From assembly GCF_042850945.1 (NCBI RefSeq), contig NZ_AP031496.1:868001-932000 (forward strand): DNA of 64,000 bases. The letters are read 5' to 3'. The position numbers and the translations under genes are program-made. The first letter of the stretch is position 1. Each line of letters opens with the position of its first letter. This document shows, piece by piece, positions 51,315-59,170 of this stretch. This stretch comes from Halioxenophilus aromaticivorans. Its GTDB lineage: Bacteria; Pseudomonadota; Gammaproteobacteria; Pseudomonadales; Cellvibrionaceae. The notes beneath the pieces were generated by a model that saw only the letters and a list, made by a program, of their open reading frames with translations, ran no database searches and had not been told where the DNA came from.

Positions 51315-53498
51315 ATGAAAAAGATTGCAGTGCTGATGATATTGGCATTGTGCGTGGTGGCTTTTTTTGTTTTTGACTTGGCAAGTTTGCTTACGTTGGA
51401 ACAGCTTAAGGCCAGTATGTCGCGATTCAGTCAATGGCGAGATGCCAACCCGATATTGGTATCCGCCGCATTTTTTGTGCTTTATGTGGCGGTTACGGCC
51501 TTGTCTTTGCCAGGGGCGGCGGTAATGACACTAGCCGCCGGGGCACTCTTCGGATTGCTGTGGGGCGTGATTTTGGTTTCCTTTGCCAGCTCATTGGGGG
51601 CTACGTTGGCTTTTTTAGTTGCTCGCTATTTGCTGGGCGACAGTGTGCAGAAAAAATTCGGCGATCGCCTAAAAACCATCAATGATGGCGTTAGGAAAGA
51701 CGGTGCTTTCTATTTATTTACGCTGCGCTTGGTGCCTATTTTCCCGTTTTTTCTGATCAACCTATTGATGGCGCTAACGCCTATTCGTAGCACCACATTT
51801 TATTGGGTAAGCCAGGTGGGCATGCTGGCCGGCACGGCGGTATTTGTGAACGCGGGTACTCAATTGGCAAAACTGGACAGCTTGGTCGGTATCCTATCAC
51901 CGGCGCTGTTGTTGTCTTTTGTTTTGTTGGGGGTGTTTCCCTGGGTTGCTAAAACGGTGATCTCAGTGATCAAGCGTAAGCGTGTCTACGCCGGTTATTC
52001 CAAGCCAAAACGTTTCGATCGAAATATGGTGGTCATCGGTGCCGGCGCAGGTGGCCTGGTTACCTCTTATATTGCAGCCGTTGTTGGGGCGAAAGTCACC
52101 TTGGTGGAAGCGCACAAAATGGGCGGTGATTGTTTAAATACCGGCTGTGTTCCCAGTAAAGCGTTAATTAAATCTGCCAAAGTGGCAAAGTTGATGCGCA
52201 GTGCAGAAAACTATGGGTTGGAAAACCTCAGCGGATTAGAAAACCACAGCGCGCAGTTTTCCATGGCAAAAATTATGGCCAGGGTGAACGAGGTTATCAA
52301 AACCATTGAGCCGCACGACAGCATAGAGCGTTACACCAATTTAGGCGTAGAGGTGATAGAAGGCTACGCCAAAATCATTGACCCTTGGACCGTGGAAATT
52401 GCCCGCAATGATGGCCAGACACAAACCTTAACCACCCGCTCTATTGTATTGGCCACCGGCGCTGAACCGGTTGTACCGCCGCTGCCCGGGATAGAAGAGG
52501 TTGGGTATCTCACCAGCGATAACTTGTGGCAGACGTTGTCCTCTTTACCCACCGTACCTAAGCGTTTGGTTGTGCTTGGCGGTGGCCCCATTGGCTGCGA
52601 ATTAACTCAAAGCTTTGCTCGCCTAGGCAGCCAGGTTACCCAGGTTGAAATGGGGGATCGAATTATGGCGCGAGAGGATGGCGATGTATCTGATTTCGTA
52701 AAAGCGCGATTGGAAGCCGACGGGGTTACTGTGCTGACTGGCCATAAAGCGCTGCGCTGTGAAATCAACGGCGATGAAAAATCCATTATTGTTGAGCACC
52801 AAGGCCAAGAAGTCAGGATTAGCTTTGATTATCTACTCTGTGCCGTGGGTCGCAAGGCGCGCTTGACTGGCTACGGCTTGGAAGACTTGGCGATTCCCGT
52901 GGACCGAACCATCACGACCAACGAATATTTAGAAACTCTATACCCGAATATCTTTGCCGCCGGGGACGTGGCGGGCCCCTACCAATTTACTCACACCGCT
53001 TCGCACCAAGCTTGGTATGCCGCCGTCAATGCGTTATTTGGCAATGTGAAAAAATTTAAAGCGGATTATCGAGTCATCCCTTGGACGACCTTTACGGAGC
53101 CCGAAGTGGCACGGGTTGGCCTTAATGAGCAGGAAGCAATAGCGGCAGGAACGGACTATGACGTAACCGTTTATGGCATAGACGACCTGGACCGCGCCAT
53201 TGCTGAATCTGAGGCCGCTGGATTTGTGAAACTGCTGACGGTGCCGGGCAGCGACAAGATATTAGGAGTGACCATTGTGGGCGAGCACGCCGGAGAATTG
53301 CTGGCCGAATATGTGTTGGCGATGAAGCATGGCTTGGGCGTCAATAAAGTTTTTTCCACCATTCATACCTATCCCACATGGTCCGAGGCCAATAAATTTG
53401 TGGCAGGCCAGTGGAAACAGGCCTCTGCGCCTACCCACTTACAACCCTGGTTAAAGAAATACCATGCTTGGAGACGAGGAGCCAGCAATGAAAATTAA
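51315..53498 (+). CDS. VTT (TVP38/TMEM64) membrane domain fused to a mercuric-reductase-like flavoprotein
   Basis: The 727-residue protein has an N-terminal VTT/DedA-like membrane domain (about 1-225; motifs PGAAVMTLAAGALFG and LRLVPIFPFFLINLL). A class I FAD/NAD(P) disulfide oxidoreductase follows (about 235-727). The FAD site is GAGAGG at 242-247 and the redox pair Cys273/Cys278 is in GGDCLNTGCVPSK. The NAD site is VVLGGGPIGCE, and the FAD motif is FAAGDVAGP. The C-terminal interface reads HTYPT where dihydrolipoamide dehydrogenases have HAHPT. MerA-specific C-terminal Cys-Cys is absent. It may supply membrane-linked thiol or arsenical reduction. The next gene overlaps by 11 nt. Confidence 0.85.
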   Translation: MKKIAVLMILALCVVAFFVFDLASLLTLEQLKASMSRFSQWRDANPILVSAAFFVLYVAVTALSLPGAAVMTLAAGALFGLLWGVILVSFASSLGATLAFLVARYLLGDSVQKKFGDRLKTINDGVRKDGAFYLFTLRLVPIFPFFLINLLMALTPIRSTTFYWVSQVGMLAGTAVFVNAGTQLAKLDSLVGILSPALLLSFVLLGVFPWVAKTVISVIKRKRVYAGYSKPKRFDRNMVVIGAGAGGLVTSYIAAVVGAKVTLVEAHKMGGDCLNTGCVPSKALIKSAKVAKLMRSAENYGLENLSGLENHSAQFSMAKIMARVNEVIKTIEPHDSIERYTNLGVEVIEGYAKIIDPWTVEIARNDGQTQTLTTRSIVLATGAEPVVPPLPGIEEVGYLTSDNLWQTLSSLPTVPKRLVVLGGGPIGCELTQSFARLGSQVTQVEMGDRIMAREDGDVSDFVKARLEADGVTVLTGHKALRCEINGDEKSIIVEHQGQEVRISFDYLLCAVGRKARLTGYGLEDLAIPVDRTITTNEYLETLYPNIFAAGDVAGPYQFTHTASHQAWYAAVNALFGNVKKFKADYRVIPWTTFTEPEVARVGLNEQEAIAAGTDYDVTVYGIDDLDRAIAESEAAGFVKLLTVPGSDKILGVTIVGEHAGELLAEYVLAMKHGLGVNKVFSTIHTYPTWSEANKFVAGQWKQASAPTHLQPWLKKYHAWRRGASNEN

Positions 53499-54291
53499 AC
53501 ATCTAGTCGCCGCCTGTGCGGTTTCATTGGCCGCCGTTGGCAATAGCTGGGCGGAGGGTTTTAACCACAAGGGTTGGGACCAATTACTCAAGGAACATGT
53601 GGCTAGTACCGATGATGGCAATTCAACTCAAGTGGATTATGCCCAGTTTGCTAGCAAGCGTGATGAATTAAAAACCTATTTGGACAGCTTAGCGTCTGTG
53701 TCGCAAGACGAGTTTGATGGTTGGCCTAAAGCGGATCAGCTGGCTTTTTTAATTAATGCCTATAACGCCTGGACCATAGAGTTGATTTTGTCGGCGTGGC
53801 CCGATTTGGACAGCATTCGTGACCTGGGCAGTCTGTTCACATCGCCCTGGGAAAAAGAGTTTGTGCCTTTGCTAGGTGAAACACGCTCGCTGGACGATAT
53901 CGAGCATGGGCTTATAAGAGGCTCCGATCGCTACCAAGACCCGCGCATTCATTTTGCCGTTAATTGCGCCAGTATCGGTTGCCCGGCACTGCGGGCGGAG
54001 GCTTACCTCGGCGAGCAGTTAAACGACCAGTTGGAGGCGCAAACCCACGCCTTCTTAGCCGATGCTAGTCGCAATCGCCTGCGCGCAGATGCGCTGGAGT
54101 TGTCATCGATTTTTAAATGGTACCGCGAAGACTTCGAAAAGGGCTGGCGAGATTTTTATTCTTTGGAGCAGTTTTTACTGCAATACGGTAGCAGTTTGCA
54201 ACTGACACCAAAGGTTACGCAGAAGCTTGAGCAAGAGAAAATGGCCATCGATTTTTTAAAGTACGATTGGCAGCTGAATGCGAAACGCTAA
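53488..54291 (+). CDS. Periplasmic DUF547 protein
   Basis: The 267-residue product from ATG 53488 (GAGGAG ribosome binding site) has a signal peptide ending near NSWAEG. The mature part carries the DUF547 signature (AFLINAYNAWTIELIL, DIEHGLIR, DPRIHFAVNCASIGCPALR) with conserved Cys, His and Asn, which recall a papain/transglutaminase-like fold. Function is unknown; such genes often sit beside VTT/reductase and rSAM genes. It overlaps the upstream gene and is 125 bp before arsM. Confidence 0.8.
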   Translation: MKIKHLVAACAVSLAAVGNSWAEGFNHKGWDQLLKEHVASTDDGNSTQVDYAQFASKRDELKTYLDSLASVSQDEFDGWPKADQLAFLINAYNAWTIELILSAWPDLDSIRDLGSLFTSPWEKEFVPLLGETRSLDDIEHGLIRGSDRYQDPRIHFAVNCASIGCPALRAEAYLGEQLNDQLEAQTHAFLADASRNRLRADALELSSIFKWYREDFEKGWRDFYSLEQFLLQYGSSLQLTPKVTQKLEQEKMAIDFLKYDWQLNAKR

Positions 54292-54416
54292 CGGCAAAGT
54301 GAGCGAGTGCTAAACGTTATGAGCGATATTTATTGCGGCGCTAAGCAAGGAGTTAGCACCGTTTGGTGCCTGTGCGTCGGTAGGCAGTAAATGGCGAAAC
54401 TATCCAGGAGAATAAA

Positions 54417-55457
54417 ATGTACGATGTGGTAAGTGATTACTATGGCAAGCAACTGCAAAGCAGTGGTGACTTGAAAACCGATGCCTGCTGTGACTTTAGT
54501 ACCGTGCCGCAGTGGTTAAAGCCGTTGCTGTCCAAAATTCACCCGGAAGTGACCGCCCGTTATTACGGCTGCGGTTTAGTATGCCCAGAGCAGCTAAGCG
54601 GTTGCCGAGTTTTAGATTTAGGTTGTGGCACCGGGCGGGATGTTTTCGCCCTGGCACAAATGGTGGGGGATAACGGTGCCGTGGTTGGCGTCGATATGAC
54701 CACCGAACAACTGCGAGTGGCTGAGGATTATCAACTGTGGCACGCAGAGCAATTTGGCTTCAATAATGTTTCTTTTATACCGGGTAAGATAGAGCAGCTG
54801 TTATCCTTGGGGCTTGAGTCAGGTTCATTTGATATTATCGTCTCCAATTGTGTTATCAATCTATCGCCAGACAAACAGGCGGTATTGGAAGGCGTAAAAC
54901 AATTGCTGAAACCTGGCGGTGAATTTTATTTTTCCGATGTTTATTGCGACCGCAGACTACCCACTGCCATTCGCCAGGATCCAATCCTGTACGGCGAGTG
55001 TTTGGGTGGTGCATTGTACTGGCAAGATTTTATCGACCTGGCAAAGGCCGCTGGGTTTGGTGATCCGCGCTTAGTGGCGGATCGGCCACTGGCCATTACT
55101 GATGACGCGGTTATGGCCAAGGTGGGGACGGCCAAGTTCTTCTCGGCAACCTACCGGCTGTTTAATATCGACGAGCTAGAAACCGCTTGCGAGGATTACG
55201 GCCAGGCGGTGATTTATCGCGGCGGCATCGAGCACCACGCACAGGCGTTTTCGTTGGACAAGCATCACAGCATCGAAGCCGGCCGAGTATTTCCGGTGTG
55301 TGGTAACACTTGGCGCATGTTGCAGAGCAGTCGGTTCGCCCCGCATTTTGAATTTATCGGCGATTTCACTCGCCACTACGGTATTTTTAACGGTTGTGGC
55401 ACCGACATACCCTTTACCAACGAAAACACCATTGGCGAAAGCGCGCCTTGTTGCTAA
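54417..55457 (+). CDS. arsM: Arsenite S-adenosylmethionine methyltransferase ArsM
   Basis: ArsM methylates As(III) stepwise with SAM, giving the dimethylarsenic used by ArsS. The 346-residue protein has the SAM loop VLDLGCGTGRDVF (65-77) and the three arsenic-binding cysteines of the family at Cys52 (YYGCGL), Cys145 (VSNCVINL) and Cys195 (YGECLGG), plus a Cys24-Cys25 pair. The C-terminal extension (about 215-346) is the usual one in arsenosugar-type ArsM and ends in APCC. AGGAGA lies before the ATG. It closes the operon at a terminator. Confidence 0.9.
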   Translation: MYDVVSDYYGKQLQSSGDLKTDACCDFSTVPQWLKPLLSKIHPEVTARYYGCGLVCPEQLSGCRVLDLGCGTGRDVFALAQMVGDNGAVVGVDMTTEQLRVAEDYQLWHAEQFGFNNVSFIPGKIEQLLSLGLESGSFDIIVSNCVINLSPDKQAVLEGVKQLLKPGGEFYFSDVYCDRRLPTAIRQDPILYGECLGGALYWQDFIDLAKAAGFGDPRLVADRPLAITDDAVMAKVGTAKFFSATYRLFNIDELETACEDYGQAVIYRGGIEHHAQAFSLDKHHSIEAGRVFPVCGNTWRMLQSSRFAPHFEFIGDFTRHYGIFNGCGTDIPFTNENTIGESAPCC

Positions 55458-55460
55458 ACG

Positions 55461-55496
55461 AAAAAAACGCGCAGTGGTTGGCTGCGCGTTTTTTCC
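55461..55496. terminator. Bidirectional terminator between arsM and the chemoreceptor gene
   Basis: The stem AAAACGCGCAG/CTGCGCGTTTT with a 7-nt loop has A and T runs on the two sides, serving both converging genes. Confidence 0.85.
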
Positions 55497-55515
55497 TAAA
55501 CTACGGAGTTGCGGT

Positions 55516-56595
55516 TTAATGTAACTCGTGGATTAAGCGATTAATGGCATTGACCGCCAAAATACTGGCTTCTTCCATCTTGGCGAGGTGTTTGGCGGCT
55601 AGGTCGATCTCACCGGTTTTTGCCATTTCCAGTGCCTGGTTTCCCGAGGTGTGAACTTTCTGATGGGGTAGCTCAATATCTCGGAAGCCGGGGATATCTT
55701 TGAAATGCGACGCGCCATCGCCATGGTAATACCACTCGCCCAACTGGCAATCGCGGTGTGAGCTTAGCGGCCGGTCGTAGTTGCTTTGCTCAATCATGCT
55801 GTAAACGCTGTTTTTCCACACCGCGTGTTGAATTTTGGCGGTGTTAAGATGAGCAATGGTGGCGTTCTTATCGATCACTGAGCACATTTGCTTGGAGCGA
55901 TTGATTACTTCATTAACCACCCGGTCAATCTGAGTGGAACACACACCCACTTCTTCGGCGTTTTCACTGCTCACGGATACCATGGATTCAATGGCGTCGG
56001 TTTGTTTCAACACATCTGCCACCAGGGCATCAATGCTATCACTGGCTTGGTGGGCTTTGCTGGCCAGTTGACGAACTTCATCGGCCACCACCGCAAATCC
56101 GCGTCCTGCTTCACCGGCTCGGGCGGCCTCAATAGCAGCATTCAGCGCCAACAGGTTGGTTTGGTCGGAGATCTCTTGGATGGTGGACACCAACTGCTTA
56201 ATAGATTGCGCAGTGGTGCTCAGCTCACGCACGGACTCACCACTGCGGCTGGCCTGGCTATGGATGTTATTGGCGCGGCTGGACAGCTGCTGCACCGCCG
56301 CTTGGGTTTGCTCAAAAATATCGCCCATCTCGCTGATGGCGGAACGCTCCCGTTCCAGAAGTTGAGCGTTACTCAGTAGATCGTCGCCCACTTGGTTGAG
56401 CATATCCGCGCCTTTCAGCTGCTCTTTGGCGACGATTTTTGAGGTAGCGTATTTTTTCTCTGTGGCTAGGTACTGAGATTCTGAGTTCTCCAGTTCCTGC
56501 TCGTATTGATGAACCTTTTCCCGCAGCGCTTGGTTCTCGGCTCTGAGTGCCTCTAGTTCTTGGTTGTCTTGGCTGTTGCCCCGGTTAAACCACAC
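55516..56595 (-). CDS. Cytosolic methyl-accepting chemotaxis protein with C-terminal CZB domain
   Basis: The 359-residue protein has no membrane helix. An N-terminal coiled coil (about 10-50) is followed by a short MCP signalling hairpin with the tip IQEISDQTNLLALNAAIEAA and ARAGEAGRGFAVVADEVRQL. A chemoreceptor zinc-binding domain follows (about 240-359; conserved His, the CQLGEWYY motif and HQKVH). CZB domains bind zinc and can sense hypochlorous acid through the zinc-Cys. The architecture matches diguanylate-cyclase or Aer2-type soluble receptors. It converges on arsM but has its own direction, so a link with arsenic is unproven. Confidence 0.85.
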   Translation of the reverse strand: MWFNRGNSQDNQELEALRAENQALREKVHQYEQELENSESQYLATEKKYATSKIVAKEQLKGADMLNQVGDDLLSNAQLLERERSAISEMGDIFEQTQAAVQQLSSRANNIHSQASRSGESVRELSTTAQSIKQLVSTIQEISDQTNLLALNAAIEAARAGEAGRGFAVVADEVRQLASKAHQASDSIDALVADVLKQTDAIESMVSVSSENAEEVGVCSTQIDRVVNEVINRSKQMCSVIDKNATIAHLNTAKIQHAVWKNSVYSMIEQSNYDRPLSSHRDCQLGEWYYHGDGASHFKDIPGFRDIELPHQKVHTSGNQALEMAKTGEIDLAAKHLAKMEEASILAVNAINRLIHELH

Positions 56596-56894
56596 GTGTC
56601 CACCTCAAAATAGTTAGTCGTCAATCGTTAGCAGGCTATCGGCGCAAAAAAAGCATTCTTGAGTCAGAATTGGCGCGAAAAACACTATTTTACAATTCGC
56701 TGGTATAACGGTTGGGTTGGTAGCCTGTGTTTTTAACTCGTCAACAAGGTATAGCAGGAAAAGTTGAGGAATTCCGCCCCCTACAGCGAATTTTCTTGCG
56801 AGCAGCACGCCAAATTGCGCAGCTCATTTGGCGCTTTGTTGGGTACATTGTTGGGTACGCAACCCCAGCCACGGATTTGTTCCTCGGAGCCCCT

Positions 56895-57740
56895 ATGACC
56901 GTCACCACCCCTGCCAAGGCCCGCGCCAGCCAGCCCGAGCTAGATGTTTTCTTCCACCGGTTGTGGCAGCAGTACATCGAGGTAACACCCCAGGCCGCGG
57001 CCATCGCCCGTATGTTTGCCGGTGATACCGACAATCTGCCGGTGAATGACCATGTCGCCTTCAGAACCACCAGCAACAGCGCAATAGCGATGCAGCATTT
57101 AGAGCCCGTATTGGCTGGCCTGGGCTATGTTGCCTACGACCAATTTCGCTTTGAGCAGAAGAAGCTCAATGCCAAAGCCTTTAAACATACGCGCGTGGAA
57201 TCAGCGCCGAAAATATTTCTCAGTGAGCTACAGACCCATGAACTGCCGCCGGCGGTTGCCGACGTGGTGGGGTATTATATGGCCCAGGTTACACAACAAG
57301 CACCACTGACGCCGGAGATATTCTCACAAGGTCGGCTGTGGCATCGCCCAACATTGGCAGAATATCGCCTTTGTTCGGCACACAGTGAATACGCAGCCTG
57401 GTTGCTGACTATGGGGTTACGGGCCAACCATTTTACGGTGAGTGTGAATCATTTACCGGGCAAGCCTGGGTTGGAGGGTGTCAATCAGCGGATTAAGGCC
57501 GCAGGCTTTAAGCTAAATTCAGTGGGTGGGGAAACCAAAGGCGGCCCGGGTCTCGGTTTGCAGCAGTCTGCGACCCTGGCAGATCGGCAGCCGTTTCGCT
57601 TTGGTTGTGGAGCGCAGGAGCCAATCCCTACGTGCTTTTATGAATTTGCCCTACGCCACGCCCACGCCGACGGCCAACTATTCGACAGCTTTATAGAGGG
57701 CAACGCTGACAAAATCTTTGATTCCACCAACGCCTATTAA
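56895..57740 (+). CDS. DUF1338 family protein (2-oxoadipate dioxygenase/decarboxylase-like)
   Basis: The product has 281 residues from ATG 56895 (GGAG 6 nt upstream). An upstream frame extension to 56727 lacks support. The DUF1338 fold is a VOC-like metal enzyme related to HglS, which turns 2-oxoadipate into 2-hydroxyglutarate. Likely metal ligands are the His in NDHVAFRT, the His in RANHFTVSVN and the Glu in CFYEFALR. No lysine-degradation genes are close, so the substrate is unknown. Confidence 0.75.
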   Translation: MTVTTPAKARASQPELDVFFHRLWQQYIEVTPQAAAIARMFAGDTDNLPVNDHVAFRTTSNSAIAMQHLEPVLAGLGYVAYDQFRFEQKKLNAKAFKHTRVESAPKIFLSELQTHELPPAVADVVGYYMAQVTQQAPLTPEIFSQGRLWHRPTLAEYRLCSAHSEYAAWLLTMGLRANHFTVSVNHLPGKPGLEGVNQRIKAAGFKLNSVGGETKGGPGLGLQQSATLADRQPFRFGCGAQEPIPTCFYEFALRHAHADGQLFDSFIEGNADKIFDSTNAY

Positions 57741-57815
57741 CATGGCCGTGCTGAATTTGAGAAGGTCTGACGTAGAGAAGGGCTTGCATTGGGCGCGCAA
57801 GGCAGCGCGCCGGGC

Positions 57816-58214
57816 TCAGTTAATGAAGTAACCAACCACTCGCCACTCATCATTGGTTTTGCGGACGGTGACGGTTTCCAAGGCGGCTTTTTTGTTCTGG
57901 AAACTGGTTTCTAGATCCACCACGATGTATTCACCGTCCGGCGCGCCGGGTAGTGAGTTGTATTCGTTGGAAGTTTTTACGGTTCTCTTTAGCGTTTTGC
58001 CAAGTGGGGTGCGTACCTTGGTCAAGGCCTGCTCCCACTCTTTAGTAGATAGTTGGCGTTGAAACATGGGGCCAGATTGGTTCCAGCTTTCTGCGTACTT
58101 CCCTGCGTCTACTACCTTGAGCCAATTCGTTGCCAGATCGACGGCTTTTGGTTCATCTGCGGCAACGGAAAACGACAATACTGCTGCGAACACTACCAAA
58201 AACAATCTTTTCAT
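57816..58214 (-). CDS. DUF4019 family secreted protein
   Basis: The 132-residue product has a signal peptide (cleavage after AVA, near residue 19). The mature domain has AVDLATNWLKVVDAGKYAES at the start and VTVRKTNDEWRVVGYFIN at the end, the DUF4019 pattern. This is a small NTF2-like fold of unknown function. It is convergent with the DUF1338 gene, and the upstream region holds a minisatellite. Confidence 0.75.
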   Translation of the reverse strand: MKRLFLVVFAAVLSFSVAADEPKAVDLATNWLKVVDAGKYAESWNQSGPMFQRQLSTKEWEQALTKVRTPLGKTLKRTVKTSNEYNSLPGAPDGEYIVVDLETSFQNKKAALETVTVRKTNDEWRVVGYFIN

Positions 58215-59170
58215 AAAGAACCCTCGAGGTTGAATAACTTTTTTTGCTCACCGGGGGTGCGAGTTAGTCTGCGCGATGCTGCAGCTATTGGCCCTTTCTA
58301 CCGAGCCTTATTTATTTGCCAGCCCTTTTTGACCTGACCTCTATTTACAGGGCCTTTGTTTGCAGCGCCTTTATTTACAGGGCCTTTATTTACAGGGTCT
58401 ATATTTTCAGGACCTATGCTTTCAGGACCTATGCTTTCAGGACCTATGCTTACCAGAACTCTATTTGCCGGCTTTGGGCCACAGGCGTTTGCCGACGGTA
58501 ACGCAGCTACTATCCTTGGCGGTTATTAGGCTGCGCTGAAGTATACGTCCGTCGACCAGACTATGCCAACCCGTAGTTGTAAAGAAGTTTTTAGACTGTG
58601 TTGTTCAGAAAAATGGTCTAAAAAATCCTTCAGCTTGGCCCCATAACGCGGCAGGTTAATTTTCTACTGACTGGTTTTAAAAACTTGATTCACCCGTTTT
58701 GAGTTGTGTGAAAAAGCTTGGAGATTTGTCTCAGGCTGAGACATTTTATCGGCTTAGCTGTTTTTTTTTATGGTGAGCGTTAAAGTGCTGTGAATTGCCG
58801 TTAGGAAGGCAAAGAAGATGTAAAGATGTTTACTCACCTTAACAAGAAAGTGCTCGCTTATTTGTCCATAGTCTTGTTAGCTCAAAAAGCCCGTTATTCG
58901 ATGCTCCAGGGCTGATTTGCAAGCTCTGGCAAGGTCACTCTCCGACTGAAATTATTAATAACTTATTGAGTTAACAGGCTTGAGTTAACAGGCGTTTTTT
59001 TAATCTGTTAATTAAAAAGGTGGCACCCTGATTTGATCCCTGGGATACCTGTCACAAAAATGCAAAATCATTGTTGCGGGACTCCGCAATTCCAGCCTAG
59101 TCGGCTAACAGTTGATGTGATGCTATTTGTATACTCTGCGGCAATTCGAAATATTCTTACTCAAAAAATT
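58215..59170. other. Long intergenic region before the second GH49-type gene
   Basis: About 950 bp with no supported gene. The left third holds the 15-bp minisatellite. Near the right end an exact 14-bp tandem duplication of TTGAGTTAACAGGC lies at 58966-58993, followed by a T run and an AT-rich palindromic stretch (TTAATCTGTTAATTAA). The GH49 promoter must be here but is not assigned. Confidence 0.5.
58336..58456. repeat. 15-bp tandem repeat (about eight units)
   Basis: Units of the form G(G/A)CCT(T/A)T(A/G)(T/C)TT(A/T)CAG repeat every 15 bp; two neighbouring units (58411-58425 and 58426-58440) are identical. Degenerate copies extend left to about 58290. On the minus strand one frame reads PESIG and PVNKG-type pentapeptides, on the plus strand YRAFI/FRTYA-type ones. 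I see no ribosome binding site for either. Confidence 0.8.

Noticed and set aside
58316..58501. Frame with FRTYA/YRAFI-type pentapeptides
   Set aside because: It is a direct result of the 15-bp tandem repeat; no ribosome binding site or signal sequence, and no match to the A(D/N)Lxx pentapeptide-repeat pattern.
58498..58525. GTAAC followed after 17 bp by CGGTTA, similar to the ECF sites
   Set aside because: The second box does not match CGTA(T/A)T and no gene starts within 600 bp on that strand.
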